Positions 62,237-64,000 of a stretch of DNA of 64,000 nucleotides are shown here, in pieces (the first letter of the stretch is position 1; every line of letters begins with the position of its first letter). The DNA is from Bacteroidales bacterium (GTDB taxonomy: Bacteria; Bacteroidota; Bacteroidia; Bacteroidales; UBA932), in assembly GCA_017548985.1 (NCBI GenBank), contig JAFYYW010000019.1, positions 1 through 64,000 on the forward strand, given 5' to 3'. The translations under genes and the position numbers were made by a program. Below the pieces are notes generated by a model. It searched no databases, was not told the DNA's origin, and saw nothing but the letters and a program-made list of their open reading frames with translations.

Positions 62237-63580
62237 CTAGATAACGCCCTGCTCAAGCATGGCCTCAGCCACCTTCATGAAGCCGGCGATATTGGCGCCC
62301 TTGACATAATCGACGGTACCATCCTCACGGGTTCCGTACTTGACGCACTGCTCGTGGATACTCTGCATGATCCAATGAAGCTTGTCATCAACCTCCTGGG
62401 CGGACCAGCTGATGTGGGCGGCGTTCTGTGTCATCTCAAGACCTGAAGTGGCGACACCACCTGCGTTGACGGCCTTGCCGGGAGCGAAGAGAATACCATT
62501 GTTCTGGAAGTAACGGATGGCATCAGGCTGGCAACCCATATTGGAAACCTCGCAGCAGCACCAGCAACCATTGGCGACAAGCTCCTTAGCGTCAGCCTCG
62601 CTGAGCTCGTTCTGGAAGGCGCAAGGGAGAGCGATGTCCACAGGAATGCTCCAAGCCTTCTTACCGGCGGTGAAGAACGCCTTCTCAGGGAACTTGGTGG
62701 CCATATCCTCAACCTTATTACGGTTAGAGGCGCGCATATCAAGCATATAGTCAATCATTTCCGGAGTAATACCCTCAGGAATATGGCAGACACCGTCAGG
62801 GCCGGAGATAGCGACAACCTTGGCGCCAAGCTCAAGGGCCTTTGTGGCGGCACCCCAAGCGACATTACCGAAGCCGGAGAGGGCGACCTTCTTGCCTACG
62901 ATGTCCTTGCCAGCCTTCTCGAGAAGGTGCTGGGTGAAATACAGGGCACCGAAACCAGTAGCCTCAGGACGGAGGATGGAGCCACCCCAAGTAGCGCCCT
63001 TGCCAGTAAGGACACCAGTGTGATACTGGCGGGCAAGTTTCTGGTACATTCCATTCAGGAAGCCGATCTCACGACCACCCACGCCCACATCGCCGGCAGG
63101 GATGTCCTGATCAGGACCGATGCAGCGCCAGAGCTCAAGCATGAAAGCGTGGCAGAAACGCATAATCTCGGCGTTGGACTTGCCCACGGGATCGAAATCG
63201 GAGCCACCCTTAGCGCCACCCATAGGAAGGGTCGTGAGGGCGTTCTTGAAAGTCTGCTCGAATCCGAGGAACTTCAACATAGAAGGAGTGACGGCCTTGT
63301 GGAAGCGGAGTCCGCCTTTGTAAGGGCCGATAGCGCTGTTGAACTGGACCCTGTAGCCGAGGTTGGTCTGGACCTCACCGTTGTCGTCAATCCAGGTCAC
63401 CCTGAAAGTGAATATCCTGTCAGGCTCAACAATACGCTCGACAATCTTGGCTTTCTCGAACTCGGGATGCTGGTTGTAGACATCCTCGATGGACTCGAGA
63501 ACTTCCTGTACAGCCTGAAGATATTCATTCTCCGTGGGATACTTGGCCTGGAGACGGGCCATGATTTCTGTGGTTTTCAT
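62237..63580 (-). CDS. gdhA: Glutamate dehydrogenase (hexameric, NADP-type)
   Basis: 447 residues; converts 2-oxoglutarate and ammonia to glutamate. The catalytic region has GPYKGGLRFHKAVTPSMLKF near 85-104 (substrate Lys), PMGGAKGGSDFDPVGKS near 118-134 (catalytic Lys), and PAGDVGVGGREIGFL near 160-174. The nucleotide fold begins KVALSGFGNVAWGAATKA near 225-242. Size and DVGVGGREIGFL fit the NADP-dependent hexameric type. An unusual cysteine-rich stretch (GCWCCCEVSNMGC) replaces the common AEGANMPTT-like loop. It has its own promoter and terminator. Confidence 0.94.
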   Translation of the reverse strand: MKTTEIMARLQAKYPTENEYLQAVQEVLESIEDVYNQHPEFEKAKIVERIVEPDRIFTFRVTWIDDNGEVQTNLGYRVQFNSAIGPYKGGLRFHKAVTPSMLKFLGFEQTFKNALTTLPMGGAKGGSDFDPVGKSNAEIMRFCHAFMLELWRCIGPDQDIPAGDVGVGGREIGFLNGMYQKLARQYHTGVLTGKGATWGGSILRPEATGFGALYFTQHLLEKAGKDIVGKKVALSGFGNVAWGAATKALELGAKVVAISGPDGVCHIPEGITPEMIDYMLDMRASNRNKVEDMATKFPEKAFFTAGKKAWSIPVDIALPCAFQNELSEADAKELVANGCWCCCEVSNMGCQPDAIRYFQNNGILFAPGKAVNAGGVATSGLEMTQNAAHISWSAQEVDDKLHWIMQSIHEQCVKYGTREDGTVDYVKGANIAGFMKVAEAMLEQGVI

Positions 63581-63631
63581 GATCAGTTATTATACATTTA
63601 ATAAAAACAAAAAATCTTGTTTATTTCGTTG

Positions 63632-63663
63632 CAAATGTAAAGAATAAAATAGAGAAAACGCAA
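63632..63663 (-). promoter_or_regulatory. gdhA promoter
   Basis: TACATTTG (63639-63632) matches TAnnTTTG on the minus strand, and ATTG ends 21 bases upstream (63664-63661). The leader is about 45 bases. Confidence 0.6.
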
Positions 63664-63671
63664 TAAATTTA

Positions 63672-63702
63672 AATAAAAAAGACAGGTTTTTCACCTGTCT
63701 TT
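63672..63702 (-). terminator. Terminator of the OmpH/Skp gene
   Basis: AAAGACAGGT (63678-63687) and ACCTGTCTTT (63693-63702) form a perfect 10-bp stem with a five-base loop; on the minus strand a U-run follows. Confidence 0.92.
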
Positions 63703-63722
63703 AAATCATGTTATGAAACGGA

Positions 63723-64000
63723 CTACTGCTGCTGGGCCTGAAGCTCGGCCTGAAGTGTCTCCAGAGTCCTTCCGGCAGGGATCTTCAACTCTTTCCTGGC
63801 GTCCGGAGTCAGATCCTTGCACTGGGTCTTGTCAACATAGTAGAACTGGCTGATGTCAAAGACAAAGGTGTAGCCACCGGCTTTTGCGAGCTTCTCGACA
63901 ACCTCAACGGCCTTCTGCTGGATAGGCTCCATGAGTTGGGCGTTCTGCTGCTGGAGCTCGACCTGGATGGACTGCTGGAACTCATTGATCCTGTTCTGGA
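63723..64000 (-). CDS. OmpH/Skp-family periplasmic chaperone (5' part outside window)
   Basis: The last 91-92 codons are present and continue in frame to the right edge; the start lies beyond base 64000. The visible part has a glutamine-rich amphipathic helix (NEFQQSIQVELQQQNAQLME) typical of the Skp coiled-coil arms, then the C-terminal body with LAKAGGYTFVFDISQFYYVD and the tail DLTPDARKELKIP. Skp chaperones outer membrane proteins through the periplasm. It is followed by a strong terminator, so it ends its operon. Internal methionines could mislead a caller into a 69-residue gene; that is not the true start. Confidence 0.9.
   Translation of the reverse strand, partial: QNRINEFQQSIQVELQQQNAQLMEPIQQKAVEVVEKLAKAGGYTFVFDISQFYYVDKTQCKDLTPDARKELKIPAGRTLETLQAELQAQQQ

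Noticed and set aside
62783..63601. 272-codon plus-strand open frame
   Set aside because: It is antisense to gdhA, overlapping its promoter as well; no independent support.
63723..63932. Complete 69-residue gene
   Set aside because: The frame continues without a stop to the right edge with OmpH/Skp-like coiled-coil sequence, so the internal ATG is not the start.

Overview
The window looks like ordinary chromosome from a member of the Bacteroidales (phylum Bacteroidota). Four things point there. The -7 promoter element TAnnTTTG recurs upstream of many genes and Shine-Dalgarno sequences are largely absent. Several families are typical of this phylum: DUF5686, DUF4783, DUF5106, a BtuG/YncE-like lipoprotein beside a TonB receptor, and an OmpH/Skp protein. 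The arginine pathway has the N-succinyl-ornithine transcarbamylase type (ArgF'), and the gene order guaA / argR-arg operon fits. I cannot name a genus; an uncultured gut or rumen lineage is a guess. 55 protein genes (two cut by the window edges) and one tRNA fill almost all the sequence, and no gap exceeds about 230 bases. I see no CRISPR array, transposase, phage or plasmid gene.

Layout. 1-1.9 kb: rpsA (partial) and corA. 2.0-17.2 kb: one long run of minus-strand genes. In order of transcription these are a BtuG-like lipoprotein, a BtuB-like TonB receptor, PnuC, a GH3 enzyme, a GH106-like enzyme, a DUF6259-type enzyme, a sodium:solute symporter, a BadF-type sugar kinase, MurQ, RecR and MntP. 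The last five are chained by 1-4 base overlaps. 17.3-20.6 kb: TMEM43-family protein, lipoprotein hydrolase, class II aldolase. 20.7-25.7 kb: lon-ung-coaD-DUF5106 operon. 25.9-28 kb: HU, a 29-residue mS38/bS22-like ribosomal protein and RNase G. 28-32.5 kb: DUF4783-DUF5686-lnt envelope operon. 32.5-36.4 kb: rlmH and a very large NtrY-like histidine kinase. 36.4-43 kb: assorted metabolic and exported enzymes, ending with a GH32 fructanase. 43-45.8 kb: tRNA-Arg(CCT), rpmF, DUF177, typA.

45.8-54.4 kb: a nine-gene arginine operon (argR, GNAT acyltransferase, argG, argC, argD, argF', argB, argE, argH). It is preceded by three evenly spaced ARG-box-like palindromes, the middle one overlapping a candidate -7 element. 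54.5-56.7 kb: guaA and a HAD phosphatase. 56.8-64 kb: a CE15-like esterase, then two tandem DcaP-like porins with a DASS-type dicarboxylate transporter (probably one uptake operon), gdhA, and the end of an OmpH/Skp chaperone gene.

How the genes fit together. The symporter-kinase-MurQ trio reads as a MurNAc or amino-sugar salvage module, resembling the MurT-MurK-MurQ route described in Tannerella. The lipoprotein-TonB receptor-PnuC trio reads as an outer-to-inner-membrane vitamin importer. The porin-porin-DASS trio reads as dicarboxylate uptake. I found no clearly unprecedented multi-gene system. The observations most worth checking are the ARG-box trio, the serine at the specificity position of ArgF', the vitamin-importer trio, and a long inverted repeat that runs into the tRNA-Arg acceptor stem.
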